NCBI GenBank assembly: GCA_944472155.2
Contig: OX235277.1
Coordinates: 17,928,804-17,992,803, forward strand
Length of the DNA: 64,000 nt
Direction: 5' to 3'
From: Trichobilharzia szidati
Taxonomy: Eukaryota > Platyhelminthes > Trematoda > Strigeidida > Schistosomatidae
In this document: positions 20,326-32,689 of the stretch, piece by piece
How the letters are laid out: each line of letters starts with the position of its first letter
How positions within the stretch are numbered: the stretch's first letter is position 1
Notes under the pieces: generated by a model
Databases searched by the model: none
Told to the model about the DNA's origin: nothing
What the model saw: the letters and a program-made list of their open reading frames with translations, nothing else
Made by a program: the position numbers and the translations under genes

Positions 20326-20514
20326 GTGACTTTAGGAGAATGGAATGGTAACAACAAGCTGAGTGACACAGGTTGCAGTAATGTTGCACAGACGATGAAT
20401 GCAAACGCCAGCACTGGTCTCACTAATACACCAGAATACCATCAAATGCATGGACACTATCCAAGTAACCAAGTAACCAGTCGGCTGTTTGAATTTACGA
20501 CCGCCTTCAACTGA
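20326..20514 (+). other. Open frame after splice-acceptor-like CTCAG, unrecognised
   Basis: Sixty-two hydrophilic codons (for example GEWNGNNKLSDTGCSNVAQT) follow TGCTCTCAG at about 20318-20326. The frame lies downstream of the dead MEG-like copy B and could be an exon, but nothing comparable exists near genes A or C. Low confidence. Confidence 0.22.
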
Positions 20515-20529
20515 TTATGTCTGCAACAT

Positions 20530-21130
20530 CTGTTCGATTTTCCCTTGATGCGACCAGCTTATTGTTTTCCTTCTCTTCGCACTTCTCCTCTGTTTACTAG
20601 ATTCCCTTCACTATCTTTCAGTGGTTTTATCTGAGTTTATGTATTCCTAGATGGAGACCTGGTTATCTGATAGAGTGTTCTGAGGTCTCTCATACCTGCA
20701 GTCTGTTCTGCTTCACTTTCCAGTCTACCGAAGAATTATCTCGCATATTTCTTATCTCTCCTGTTCACTTCACGATTCTGTGTGTTACACACCAAACTCA
20801 GTTTCTCTTCTTGTTAACCATCTTCAACCTAGTTCATCTTCTGTTTCACCTTCGCTGTATTCAACATTATCCTCCGGGTGTCTGAAGAAGGCCAATGACT
20901 GCCTTGTCTCTCCTTCATTCCTAAGAATTATTTGCACCTTTCCCGCAGTAATACTATCATGGATTTCATGTGTTTTTTTCACAGTTTTCCACGATGATGC
21001 TACATAATCTCTGCGGCTCTAGTCTCATTGCATTAATGTAGGTGCCATTTTGGCTTCCTGAGTGTTCAACTTGTACTGCAGTGCATCTCTAGCTGCTTTC
21101 AAGACTTCCTATTCCAGCGTGAAGTTTCTT
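20530..21130 (-). mobile_element. RTE fragment: linker before the RT domain
   Basis: The minus strand aligns with the pre-RT linker of the RTE at 10118-12010. The shared nucleotide phrase on the plus strand is GAGACCTGGTTATCTGATAG (compare GAGACTTGGTTATCTGATAT at 11848-11867), followed by GTGTTCTGAGGTCTCTCATA. Many stops; both ends are truncated. Confidence 0.7.
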
Positions 21131-21828
21131 TACGATGGATAATGTTCTGTTAGCAAATGTGTTCCTCTTCCCGAGTTACTATGTGCAAATTATGTGAATA
21201 AACGTCAATTCATCAAATGTACAATGATACTTCTGATCGGTTCTCTCCAGTCCCCTGTAAATCAGCATGCGATCAGGCATTGGTCTCCATTATTGTCTCC
21301 CGCCAAGTGTCGGTCAGTATCTGCGAAACATTCACTACCTCGTTTTAAATGGAAGATGGTGCAATGGATAGAAACAGATCAGGCAGGTTTGTCTCCAGGA
21401 CACCCTTCTAGTAAGAATTGTGATTCTGCATACCATGCCTGCTGAATCCACTCCTCACTGGAACACAATGGATTCCTAGTATTCTCAAATAAACAAAACA
21501 ACCATACACACAACCCCATTTTTCTCATAAACAAATCCAATTTCTCATGGACACGTTTGGTCGACTTTACAGTAGAACGTAGAGATTGGTTTCTTGCGTT
21601 CAGACTGCCACTAATAATCACTATGGAATTCACATCCACATACTCACCAATGAAATCATCCACATAAGAGTCCACTAAATTCTAATAGGTTAAGTGACAC
21701 CGATTCCATTGGACAAACTGGATGACCTCAACAGACTGTCTCTTCACAGTCTTCTTGAGAAGTTTAAATACATGCTTCTTGACTATGCGGTATTGTCTCT
21801 CCGCTTAGCTCATTTAACTTTAATAAAG

Positions 21829-22641
21829 ATGGTAAGTTGTACGGTATTTTCATGTTCAACACTTTCCAGATTGACTATCTACTTCTTACAGCACTTGTGT
21901 TTTCAGTCGTTGACAGTACATATGTAAACCGGAACCATCTATCGAAAGAATTTCATCATGAACTTCATCATTTTTCTGGTCAAGGTGAGATATGATTTAT
22001 TTTTACAAAGTGATTCTGGCATCTGATATGTTGCATTATCTTTGACACTGCAGTTAGTGGTTGATTGTGCGACAAGTGTTCTATAGGGTGATTCCCACTT
22101 CAGTAGATGAATGTGTATATCAATGTTTGTAGGTTGTTGTGTTTATGTGTATTTCTGAGCAATGATTATCATTGATGGTGATAATGATGACGGTGCAATC
22201 CCATAGCATGTGGTGTAGTTTCGCATGTGACGTGAAATGCCTGTACGAGATGTCTAACTATGTAATCTCAGCTACATGTCGGATACAATAATCAGTTGAA
22301 ATTTACAAAGGCAACTTGAATGTTTCTTTCACATTCTCAGGGTTATTAGCGTGTCGAACGTTGAATTAGATGTCAATCAAGTACATAACTTCATCGACAA
22401 TTGCACATTTCACAATGCTACCTGATTCTAATCACATATTTGATTTCTCTCTTCTTTGCAGATGTACACAACAAACATGTTGGTGAACAGACTCTGAACG
22501 TTGGCAAGAGAGAACAGATTTCGACATGGAAATTGTGGAGAACTATGATGTGCATGTTATTAGGCACATTTTGTGAAGATTTTCAGGCCCGTTCGGCATG
22601 ATTCTAACTGACTGTTGTCATTTTTCACACATTTCAATAAA
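21829..22641 (+). CDS. Micro-exon-gene-like secreted protein, gene C (spliced model)
   Basis: The model joins ATG 21829-21831, exon 21870-21984 and exon 22462-22601. As in gene A the start codon ends exon 1, and a 38-base GT-AG intron (21832-21869) follows. The signal peptide begins IDYLLLTALVFSVVDS, then comes TYVNRNHLSKEFHHELHHFS. The exon ends in phase 1 at CAAG/GTGAGA. The last exon follows CTTCTTTGCAG and gives DVHNKHVGEQTLNVGKREQ, then a C-terminus ending EDFQARSA. TGA is at 22599-22601 and AATAAA at 22636-22641. The minimal product is 85 residues. Genes A and C agree in the signal peptide, the N-terminal segment and HNKHVGEQTL, then diverge completely. Extra micro-exons may lie in 21985-22461. 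Confidence 0.65.
22636..22641 (+). terminator. Polyadenylation signal, gene C
   Basis: AATAAA lies 34 bases after the stop codon in a context conserved with gene A (5056-5061). Confidence 0.65.
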
Positions 22642-23108
22642 TGTTTGGTTGAATATTTTCATTTGTACTGATTTCTGTATGCATTTTTATCGGATACATG
22701 ACTGTTGTTACGTGTCTTGACACTCTAATCCAAAAAGTGTCGACGTGTTTTGGGTGTCGCAAATTATAAGGGGCTTTGATGAATTAGTTAGACGTGAAGT
22801 AGAATGTGTCACAGTGTTAGACCACTCATAGATAATAACAGAAGGTACAGCTAACAAAAGTGTCCCATTTGCCTGACTAGAGTAAACAATGTTATGATTT
22901 AAGACAGCAGAAGCATGTAAGTCACATTGATCTGCTGATAAGCCAATTGTTTTTGGTCATTGACACCTTTCAAGGACGGCCTTAAGGTCAAGTTAAAGTA
23001 ATTACTCCATAGATTTCAGAATGGGATGATAAATTCATTAGGCCTAAACCTAGCATTATTACCAGAACATAATTTAGCTACAAAGATAACTTCAACATCT
23101 TTCTATGC

Positions 23109-23216
23109 TCAAAGTACAATCCTACTGAAAGAGAAGGCTCTGAAAATGTTTGTAAGCGAGTAACAAAGAACGTCAGCTTGTCTTCTAAGGACAACAGCAG
23201 ATACACCATCAGGCCC
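23109..23216 (-). mobile_element. CR1/Jockey-like reverse-transcriptase fragment
   Basis: The minus-strand peptide SVGPDGVSAVVLRRQADVLC followed by YSLTNIFRAFSFSRIVL matches the start of non-LTR reverse transcriptases (the GPDGIPxxLLK...LxxIFxxSL...G pattern before the first RT block). Only this block is present. The sequence on both sides gives no further motif, so it is a short relic. Confidence 0.6.
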
Positions 23217-24562
23217 TACGCTTTGAAAAATTATCAGATATTGCAGACAATTCAGAACGTCAACAGTTTTAAAACCATGAATGTGACCAACCTTGTGGTT
23301 CCTAACATTAGAAATGAAATCGTCATTAGGCCAGTGTATGAAAGGTTTGATAAGAGTATCTACATCAAAACTGAGAACAATAATACTTTGCTTACCACTA
23401 TCAGAATTATAGCAAAAACATTTCCACATTTTTGCAAGAGTTTTACAAGACAATATTTTTCAGTTAAAAATATTATGTAGTCCGTGGGTGTTGACCCTGT
23501 ATGGAGAACATCAGAATAATTGATCTTCTGCTCTACATAGCCTTTGAGATGAGGCGAAGAGAAACGGTTAAGTCTTTTGAATAGTGTATGTTTCAGGCAG
23601 AATTGAAGATAAGCCATTATAATAGTTATTGCATTGTCAAGTATATGCACAGTTAATAGTATGCAGTTGGTGTCTGCCAACTGTCTCTAAGTCATTGTAA
23701 ATTGTCTCGTGATTAGAATTCTGTTTCGTTTTCTCGGAAAGGCAAGAAAGGCACTAGTACACTACTTACTATAAATTTCAGAGAATACTCGAACAATGCA
23801 CTTGAAATCAGGTCCAAATCGCTGCTATCATCACATGATAAAATCAAATCTCTTAGTAACTGTGCATTTGTTGAACTCATCAAACGCCAGATCCGCTACT
23901 ACAGTCCGATGTTTGTGTTTTACACACCGTAGTGCAGCAGTAATTGCAAATTTTGCGGACATGTTTGTTTTTAATACCAATCACGTTTAGTTATCTGCTT
24001 GAATTACAGCATTTTAGAAAACACGCGCAAGAGGTAACAGCGAATCGACATTCGTGTGCACATAATTTCGACATAATCTATAATTCGTAATTTGTATATT
24101 GGCGAGAAAATTTCACCGAACGTGTATAGAGTAAGTGTCTCCAGTTTCAACTCGAAATCAGAGCTGCAACTCGAGTAAACGGTTCAGATGGTCGCCGTAT
24201 AATCTGTAACACTCTAGTGACTACAAAAGCAATAAGAATGCATCAGTCGTTTAATGCAACGCATCATATATTAGGGCGATGAACATCTCGGCGTTATGAA
24301 GTGACAGTTCTGTTGAACTCCGTTTACAATGCCGGTACCATTGTTATGTTTCTAACTTGGGATTGACTACTTGATACATTCCTCTTTATTACCTGTCGCC
24401 TCACAACAAAGTGGTGACCATTGAACTCATACTGGGCTTAGAGTTTCAACTCGCCTAGCGGAGACGAGAACTAAGTGGTGGAAAGGCGCGTGGAACTTGG
24501 TCACCATGAGAATGCACCCACTGGAGGAACTTGCACGAGTGGCCCACTCAACACCACGATAG

Positions 24563-24742
24563 AGATATTGGACTTCAACAGCATCTGAACAGCGAACACG
24601 TGCTTACTCACCTGCCTCTGAGTACACTTTATTTAACTTGGAAGAGGAAGGAAGACTCAAGTTGGAGGCAAAAACAATTTCATCACGCTTCAAACAGTGG
24701 TTCACTGCCCTAGCAAAAAGAATAAACAGTCAGTACATTTGA
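24563..24742 (+). other. Unrecognised 59-codon frame in a GC-richer patch
   Basis: The frame reads YTLFNLEEEGRLKLEAKTIS and SSRFKQWFTALAKRINSQYI before TGA. The composition looks protein-like. The patch 24400-24745 is richer in GC than its surroundings and contains AAAGTGGTGACC (about 24409-24420). A decayed LTR-retroelement leader and gag start is one possibility, but no gag motif was recognised. Confidence 0.25.
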
Positions 24743-25829
24743 AAATGAAATGTCAGTGTATATCTGTGGTTAGTGTTCTCATGATTTCAGACTGGCAGTG
24801 AAACTCTGTGGTATGGATGAAACTCGCCCTGAATTCCATGGACGCAGTTTCACTCATGTTATCTATGGCACTACGATGTTCACCCTTCGCGTCTCTCTTC
24901 TCCTGTAGCATACTCTTAAGAAGACTTGATTGTGGAGAGAAAAATTCAATGTAATTTCCACTTGTCAAGGTATTTCTTAATTGTGAAAAGGATTCACTTC
25001 CTAATGAATGCAATGATAAGCCTTTATTTCCGCTACACTTCTCCATTGGGTTTATTTATGAAGGAGTGAAGTTTCCATTCCTGGCATTACTCAAATTGGC
25101 TCTGTCGATTCTTCCGCACTGTCAGTAGCTTTTTGTCTCTAACACGTGGCTACTATTTCACATACCATTGCATTCATTGGCTTTCATTGGAAGAGGACGT
25201 GTCATCCGACTGATATTCACCACTTTTACCAGGCTGTGTCATGCGTCAATATGTTTGATGTTCTTCTTGCATTCAACAGAGAGATGGCTTTGATTTTCTC
25301 ATAGCAATTTGGTTGTTTTCGTAGCGCTGCTTTGCTCCTGCTTTTGCAGCCTTGAAACAGGCTAGGAAATCTGACGAAATATATATCATCAATAATGGAA
25401 TATGAAAAGTCACTATCGATGCAGACTGAGGTGACTTCGTTTTGTATTAAAATATATGGTATAATCTGTTGTATATTCGCCATTGAGATGAGAGTTGTTT
25501 GTGCGCGAGCACATTGCATATTCTCGTATGAAAACATTTAGCCATCGAGATCATCCTGGAAATTTTAACATAAACTGGTTGATGACATGCAAGAACATTT
25601 CAATTTTACATTGAAGAAAGTCAACAGAATACAGGATGTATTGTGATTTTGTAGAATATTCAAGTAGTTAATTCGGTGCTTTCATTGTAATGTTATATGA
25701 GACTGCCTCCAAAATCAGGACTTTCAGCTCATGAACGTCCGAGTGAAGTGAATATACACACAATTCACAGTTTACTGGCAACTCAGTAAATATATATATG
25801 TATATAAGTGAGTAAGTACGTATACATAT

Positions 25830-26760
25830 AAGAAGTGAGGACAGGAGTAAGACAAGGCTGCCTACTATCGCCAATGATTTTCTTGATTGCAGTAGACTGG
25901 ATAATGCGACAAACAGCGGGCAATGAGGAAACAGGCATAAAATGGACCCACACAAAAAACCTGGAGGATCTGGACTTCGCCGATGATATATGTCTGATTT
26001 CCCACAAACTGGAAGACATGCAAGCGAAAAGCAACAAGTTGGCAGACGAAGCATCCAGAGAAGACAGGCCTTCAGATGAACATAGGGAACACAGAGGTGA
26101 TGAAGATTTCTGGCCAACAGCAACAACAACTGACAACAATCAGCATAAATGGGAGGAACCTGAAAGAAATAACCTCTTTTACCTACCTTGGAAGCATTGT
26201 TTCAACTACAGGCGGCACTGACGAGGATATCAAAGCAAGAATCGGAAAAGCAGGACATGCTTTCACTACTCGGCATCAAAAATAAGATCCGGATTTTCAA
26301 CTCCGATGTGAAGTCAGTGCTACTATACGGATCAGAGACTTGACGCGTCATAAAGAGCATCTCAAACAAACTACAGACCTTCATTAACAGTTGTCTTCGC
26401 TCAATACTCAAGACCAGATGGCCAGAAAAGATCAGCAACAGAGATCTCTGGGAGCAAACCAACACAGCAGGAACCGACTGTGAAACAAATAGGCAGAAAG
26501 AAATGAAGATGGATTGGCCATACTCTTAGAAAACCATCAAGTGACATCACTAGACAAGCCTTCGAGTGGAACCCGAAAGGGAAGCGGCGAGTTGTTGGTC
26601 AGTGCAAGGGTGACTTGGAGGAGGTCATGTGAAGAGGAGATGAAAACGTGTGGGCAGACCTGGAGCCAGGTGAAGACTCTAGCAGAGAACCGAACTCAAT
26701 GGAGACGCGCAGCTGAAGCCCTATGTTCCAGCAGGAATTAAAGGATACAATTATAATATA
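25830..26760 (+). mobile_element. RTE-type retrotransposon, RT C-terminus with intact FADD
   Basis: The copy is 5' truncated. The plus strand opens at about 25835 with RTGVRQGCLLSPMIFLIAVD, then LEDLDFADDICLISHKLEDM, where the catalytic FADD (25976-25987) is intact. The frame shifts at about 26070 to NIGNTEVMKISGQQQQQ and VTSFTYLGSIVSTTGGTDED-like sequence (here EITSFTYLG). An internal deletion follows near 26270 and stops lie further on. The 3' end GAAGCCCTATGTTCCAGCAG is followed by an AT-rich tail (about 26745-26775), as is usual for RTE insertions. Confidence 0.85.
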
Positions 26761-26775
26761 ATAATATTATTTATA

Positions 26776-28380
26776 AGTGAATGTCAGCATCACTTCTCCA
26801 TCACACTACGGTCTTTTGCGTAATCGCCCAGTAGCTTCCATTTCCGCCTCACACAGTCCTTTTCATATCACTCTCAAATGACCAATTCATCAATCAATTT
26901 CTATTTCTACTCGAGAGTACGGTGTGTGTGCATATATTCATCTGAGTTCTTGGTCAGAAATGGAAAACATGACAAGCCAGAAACCGGAATTCAACTTCTT
27001 TATCCAGATTCAACTTATTGAAAGTATGGTGGCAAAACTTAGTCTCGAGTGAAAAAAAGCTTGAAGCTTAGTCATTCAGAGCACCACTTTGGAGAAGTTG
27101 CTGTGTTCGATAGTCATTTTGAAGCCGCTTAACCTTGTTTTACGGAACAAAATATATTTTCGTTTTTCAACCAGTTATGTTGACATAATTTTCACAGATT
27201 TCTCTACCAGAACTAGAAAGCCAACTAACTGTTTGAATATTGCGCTCCGTTGGAACATAACTAACTACGTGCAAGTCGCGATAACCAAAATAAATGGTTG
27301 AAACATGTTCCAGTCGCTGCCAGTTAGCTGCACTATGTTCAATGAGATACCGACTGACACTGACACATGACATTCATGGGCCATTTCAATGACTTTTGTG
27401 AAACACTATTTATGACGTAAGCTGTCGTTCTACTGTGTGTGCGGCTTTGTGAACATCTCATTGTGAAAGAAGACTATCTATTCAGCATCAAACTTCACAG
27501 CATTCGACTTGAAATACTCAATTTAATAACACAAATGCATGTCAATTTCTTCAGAAACGTCATTTGAAGGATTGTATAAATTTTTGCTTATATGTGACAA
27601 GAATACACTTTGCCAAGTATTGGTTATCAACTCAATTTTATCTATCCTTAGGTATCGTTATTTTCTTGTCAAAATTCACACTATTTATCACTATTTGTTG
27701 ATGTGATGGTTCTATCATCTTTCTACTACGTCGCTACACCTTAAGGATAACTATTTGAAATCACTTATTATATGAATATTCTATTTCATCTGTGGTGATA
27801 GATTAAACAACAACAACAATAAAAAGTGGCCACAATGAACGGTTTGACTGATATGTGGTCATGGGAAGCATTTCCTTGATTTTATCAAACTGTTCAAGCG
27901 TCACAGACATGTGCATCTAGGCCACGCACTGCGTTTCAACAAATAATTTTTCCTCAATAATCCTGAGAACGCTTGATGTTTGTCGTGATATGCCTGGGAG
28001 CTGCCTAACGTTTTTCCCAACATGTCAGCTATCTTGTTTGACTAACACACAAATGTGACCATAATAGCCTGTTTTCAAATCATACTCCTTCACACCGTAT
28101 AATCTGGGAATCATATTCTCTTCTCACCATAATCACTTATTAAATATGAGGGACAAGTGGAATATAGAAAAGAAAAGTTTTTGAAAATAAGAAGGCAATT
28201 AACAACGTCTGTGTATAATTTATAGTTAACTGAAGCCAGTAAATGCTGACGACTGAGTGCTTATAGTGAACCACAAGATTTTTACACTGTCCACATTATT
28301 CCACTGCTGCAAGACGTTTACTGTTACGGAAGACAAGAATGAATAGCAGCATTCACCAATGTGTAGTGTCTAACTGAAAT
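26776..28380. other. No gene seen
   Basis: AT-rich, with only short frames on both strands. No coding motif, RNA gene or repeat match within the window was noticed. Confidence 0.45.
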
Positions 28381-28385
28381 CTGTT

Positions 28386-28743
28386 TTGTTACTAGTATTC
28401 AACTATGGGATTTTTGTGAAGAATTTTAGATTTGACTACAGGACTCACATAGGAGAGAATGTAAGAATTTGTAAACAGCTAGCTGATCAGTGTGACAGTC
28501 GTTTGACGTTACTCCCTGATGAACAATTGGGTGTCAAAGTCTTATGTCGTGCTGAAAAAATTCTGCCTGATATATTCCTGGCTACTCTGGGCCTTCACAA
28601 TATTAAGCGACACAACAGGAATAGTATGGGAACGCTGAGAAGATCGAGTTGAAACTTTGTGGAAGTCAGTTTATCTTGAAAACGAAGAAAGATACCCTGA
28701 GGGTTTGAAGAATATCAGTGGGAGATATAACAAATACGATTAG
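28386..28743 (+). pseudogene. Unrecognised coding segment with one frameshift
   Basis: After a splice-acceptor-like TTTTGTTACTAG, one frame is open to 28652 with convincing protein character: FRFDYRTHIGENVRICKQLA, DSRLTLLPDEQLGVKVLCRA and EKILPDIFLATLGLHNIKRH. A one-base shift near 28640 leads to a second open piece, TLWKSVYLENEERYPEGLKN then ISGRYNKYD, before TAG at 28741-28743. AATAAA follows at about 28766. This may be a terminal exon or retro-copy of a host gene. The family was not recognised. The frameshift, or an intron not noticed here, separates the two pieces. Confidence 0.45.
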
Positions 28744-29090
28744 TATGCATATTTGATAATAATATAATAAAATATATATTTATTTCTGCCTGTGTAGGAC
28801 ACAAGAGTTGTAAAGGCATGGATAAGAAATATTCAAATTACATAAATTTGGTTTATGGCGAAATTACATGGATGCCATACTTTTGTTTTTAGTTTGTGGG
28901 AACAATCTGCTAACTAGTCATTAGTGGAGCACATCAAGAAATATACAGTCCATTTATGCTAACTTTGATATTATGTATGAACTAGTAAGAGTGTCCTGTG
29001 TAGAAACGTTCATCATGTGCTTCCTCAAATATCAACATTTGTAGTTTGTTGTTACCCATACGTTTGATGAACTGAAAATATCAATGTATG

Positions 29091-29285
29091 GTGAAAAAGA
29101 GGGTGTAGGGGTCAGACGCAGAAGTACATTGTGTCCTTGAGCAGTCTGGTGACTGAGGAGACGAACACTGGAAGTGTGTTTGCGTCACGCATATTAGCTA
29201 GTAGTCTATTTCAAATGAGTGAAAACTTACTTAAGAAGAAGTTGTGCCTCATGTAATTCTGACAATGCTCTATAGCAGCTAGGTT
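29091..29285 (+). repeat. Dispersed repeat, copy 1 (with 43881-44075)
   Basis: Shared phrases with 43881-44075 in the same orientation: GGTGAAAAAG, GGAAGTGTGTTTGCGTCACG against GGGAGTGTATTAGCGTTACA, ATATTAGCTAGTAGTCTATT against TGTTAGCTGGTACTCTATTC, and GAAAACTTACTTAAG against GAAACTTGTTAAG. About 75-80 percent similar by eye. Element type unknown. Confidence 0.65.
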
Positions 29286-29299
29286 GTCATGATTTCTTA

Positions 29300-32060
29300 G
29301 ATAACAGCGTTAGATTTAGTTATCGATGTGATACAATCATTGACGAATCCGTGATACTCATTGAAAATTCTGCCTTTGCATCCCATACTGCAGAGATATA
29401 CTCGCACAAATTTAATAAGATACATTTTATTTATCATGGAGTGAAGTGAACTGATCACTTAAATGACGTTCTGTTTGCTTACACAACCTAATTTCTACCA
29501 TTGGATTCCGCCACTGAAACCAACAAATATTCTTCACTTAAATCACTGGAAGCTAACTCCAAAATAATGTTAATTATTTGATACAGTTTCACAGCATTGT
29601 TTACCAATGGCGTCTACTCTGTGATGTGATAATACTCTTGCACAGTATCCACGTTCTAATCTTTCATAACAAGAAGCCAATTCCTAACAAAATGTCAGAA
29701 GAAATGAAGATTGATTGATTATTTTTTATTTTCATTTTACAGAATTGATGTCAGACCTCACGGACTGAGTAACAAGCATCCCACTTGCCCACAACATTCA
29801 TTTATTCAATTTTTCTCATGACTGAATGCCTTCAATGTCGTAATATCACGTCTAATCTAAGAATGCAACATACGAATGGTAGGTGGACTGCTATGTGACT
29901 GAATGCAACCTAGTTATCACTTCATGACGGTGCAATTACCAAATGCTCCAGCACACTACAGAGACAGCTGGGATATCAATTCAAAGTACATGACAAATAT
30001 TAGCCAGCTCACACAACCAAATGTCACAAGGGACTTTCAAATGCGATTGACTTTTCTGATTTTTCAATCAAAACTCATCGACAGCCACTGGAGAAAATTG
30101 CAAATGTTGTTTCATAACTTTTGAACTGATATTTTGTTTTTGATAAACATTTATATTTCGTGGAGCATGTAGCTCTTTATCATTGAAACACTAAATAGTT
30201 TTATTTAGTCTGCCTTCTTTTCCAGGAAAAATGAACTTTCATGATTTCAGTCTACATGGACACGGAATGAAATCCCATGAAAATGCCATGAGATTTTCAA
30301 TCATTCTTGCATGACTTTTCAACGGAAAAGTATTCTTCATTGGAGTTTTCTATATTTTGTAGACTTTTTGAGAATCTATTGCTCATAATCCATACACGTT
30401 TGCTGCATCTGCTCCTGTCGTTTTACAATTAACAAATCCAGCAATATATATAATGGGAAGAGTAGAAAATATCGATTTTTCCTAATAAGTTTTCTTCGGA
30501 AAACATGTTACAGAATATCAGCAGGAATAGTTAAATGTCTTAATTCTCAGCTATCGATTGATGTCCACCTTGCTATGGTTCCCGAAACTTGAATCTCAAC
30601 GCCTGTGTAATGTTCCAACACGTAAGTTGTCTAGGGTGAACACTCTGTGCTGGGATATGCTATCAAACAGATATCCTATTTGGTTGACGCATGCCTACTC
30701 GCCTACCTGAGTTGATATGAAAATAAACGTTGGGAGTGAAAGATACTTTGAAACCAGATTGTCCGAAACGGGGCACCGTCAAACAACTGTCAAGTTGAAA
30801 TGGCAATTTAAAAGTGTTTCACCAAAATGTATACACGACTGCAATAATGTTTGATCCATTCTGAGTGAGCTCACAATATATATACATATATATATGCTAC
30901 CAAAATAAGGCTCCTTAATTTTACAGGAAAACCAGTTTCAGCGACCTTGTGAACTTTATACATATGCATAAGCAGAGCGCACCATTCCTCCTGCAATAAA
31001 ACAATAAGTAATTCTCATACATTTAATTCCCTTGATTAACTTCGGTAGAGGAAGATCAGATTTTCAGTATAACTTGATATCATTCTATTTCAGCTGAAAA
31101 CAACCTGAAAATTAAATGGTTATAAATAATGACATTTCCTACTGCAATATTTGGAAGTTAATAGAGAAAACATTATGATATGAACACATCTGGAATGAAA
31201 GTATTACAATTTGTAGTTTAATTCGCCACCAATTTATAGGCTTTCAAACTATGAAAAAGAAAGTTCAGGGGGTGAGAAAAGACAGAAGACAGAAAAAGTT
31301 AATAAACAGTGTTAGCTTGTACGTCAATGTAAGCTACAGTTCATCAAAGTGAAAACCTGCTCAGTGAGCTGAGCTCATAAGTGTGTGAGAATAATCGCTG
31401 TTATCAAAGTAATACGTTACCAAGAGAGTGAGAGATTGACTACACTCCCTTTATGTGTGTATAAGTGTTGTCTGAAACACCTGATCGCAATTGTTTCAGC
31501 AAATCGTAGTACGTTCGCTGTCCTTTGTATGTTAAATATTTTAAGGGTTTTGGAAATCTCGACAAAATGACTCGTATCCACAAGGTGTCCGTTAATTGCA
31601 CTTTGTAAATATCTCTTTCCGTTTAAGCGTTATTTCTTGAAATCTGCTCGGAAATCGGATACAAGCTCATCTTTCTGTCATCTCAATATACTTGCTGTCG
31701 CAGATGTACGTGAATTTACCAATGTAGTTGGAGGTAACCTCCTCAGGGTACCTATCCGGTGTCGATTGAATTATATAGCATGTAGTTCTGTATAGCGTCA
31801 CCAGCTTAGGTGCAGGAAAGTATCATTTCATTGTTCCTTTCACCCTCTGGTAATCTTATGTGATGGTGATTCTTCTTTAAATGAGAGACGAATGAACACT
31901 TTTTTCATTTCAAATATTGGATACCTTCACTTCTCGTTCTTTTCGTTTTCTCTCATAGTTTGAAAGCATATGAATCGATGGTGACTTAAATTAAAAATGG
32001 TGATGCTTATATTCCGAGTGAGTTCAAATAGTGAAGTATGAAATGGTATTATTTATAACC
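29300..32060. other. No gene seen
   Basis: Long AT-rich stretch with no readable protein motif, tRNA-like element or obvious repeat of other parts of the window. Short TA-rich tracts occur near 30880-30896. Confidence 0.45.
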
Positions 32061-32116
32061 ACTGGATTTCGCAGGTTGTTTGAAGCTGGTAACAATCTGT
32101 GAAATAGAATGATATC

Positions 32117-32252
32117 ATTTTGTGGTGAGAGCTGTCTACGAACAAGTTGGTTGACGGTAATTGAGGTCAATGTCTATGTATCAAATATTAGTCATGTTGT
32201 GGTGAGAGATGGTTGCTAGCCAAATTGGTTGACAGTAATTGAGGTCAATGTC
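32117..32252. repeat. Short tandem duplication, period about 80 bases
   Basis: TTTGTGGTGAGAGCTGTC...GTTGGTTGACGGTAATTGAGG (32117-32172) is repeated as TTGTGGTGAGAGATGGTT...ATTGGTTGACAGTAATTGAGG (32198-32252); both end in TCAATGTC. Only two units are visible. Confidence 0.75.
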
Positions 32253-32689
32253 AAGATGGACAGTCGGATACAGTTAACATATAGATGAACTGACACAGCC
32301 ACAATAGATGCAAGGTTAACTTTGTGTGAGAAACAACCGATCAACAGACTGTATTTTCTACTAACATTAACCTACAATAATGCACATCAAAATCTATAAA
32401 TACATGTTGATTTTCCGTAAGAAACGTTCTGTTGCCTGGCCCTTGTCATCTGTTGTTACAGTTTTACTCTGAAAAACTGGTCTTTATTTCTCTATCGAAA
32501 GAATTATTTTCATCTACCTTTTTTCAAACCATAAAATGTTTTAAGGAATAGAATTCTTCACCTTTGTTCACAGACAACAGCAGATCTATGTCAAGGACGA
32601 CCCATGATCAGATTGAACAGCGCACAAATGTCTAGACTGAGAATATGGCCATTAGAGTAATCAAAATTCAACAGAATGTAGAGTATAAA

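Noticed and set aside
21194..21445. Plus-strand frame with DQAGLSPGHPSSKNCDSAYH, reminiscent of an RT 'QAGF' block
   Set aside because: The resemblance is limited to a few residues and neighbouring RT motifs could not be found; too weak to annotate.
22100..22135. Micro-exon between the main exons of MEG-like gene C (and the matching stretch in gene A near 4520-4550)
   Set aside because: Possible AG...GT pieces have lengths of 22 or 25 bases, which would shift the frame of the last exon; not supported without RNA data.
25668..26139. Minus-strand frames of 118 and 153 codons
   Set aside because: They lie antisense to the plus-strand RTE RT domain and extend into low-complexity AT-rich DNA.
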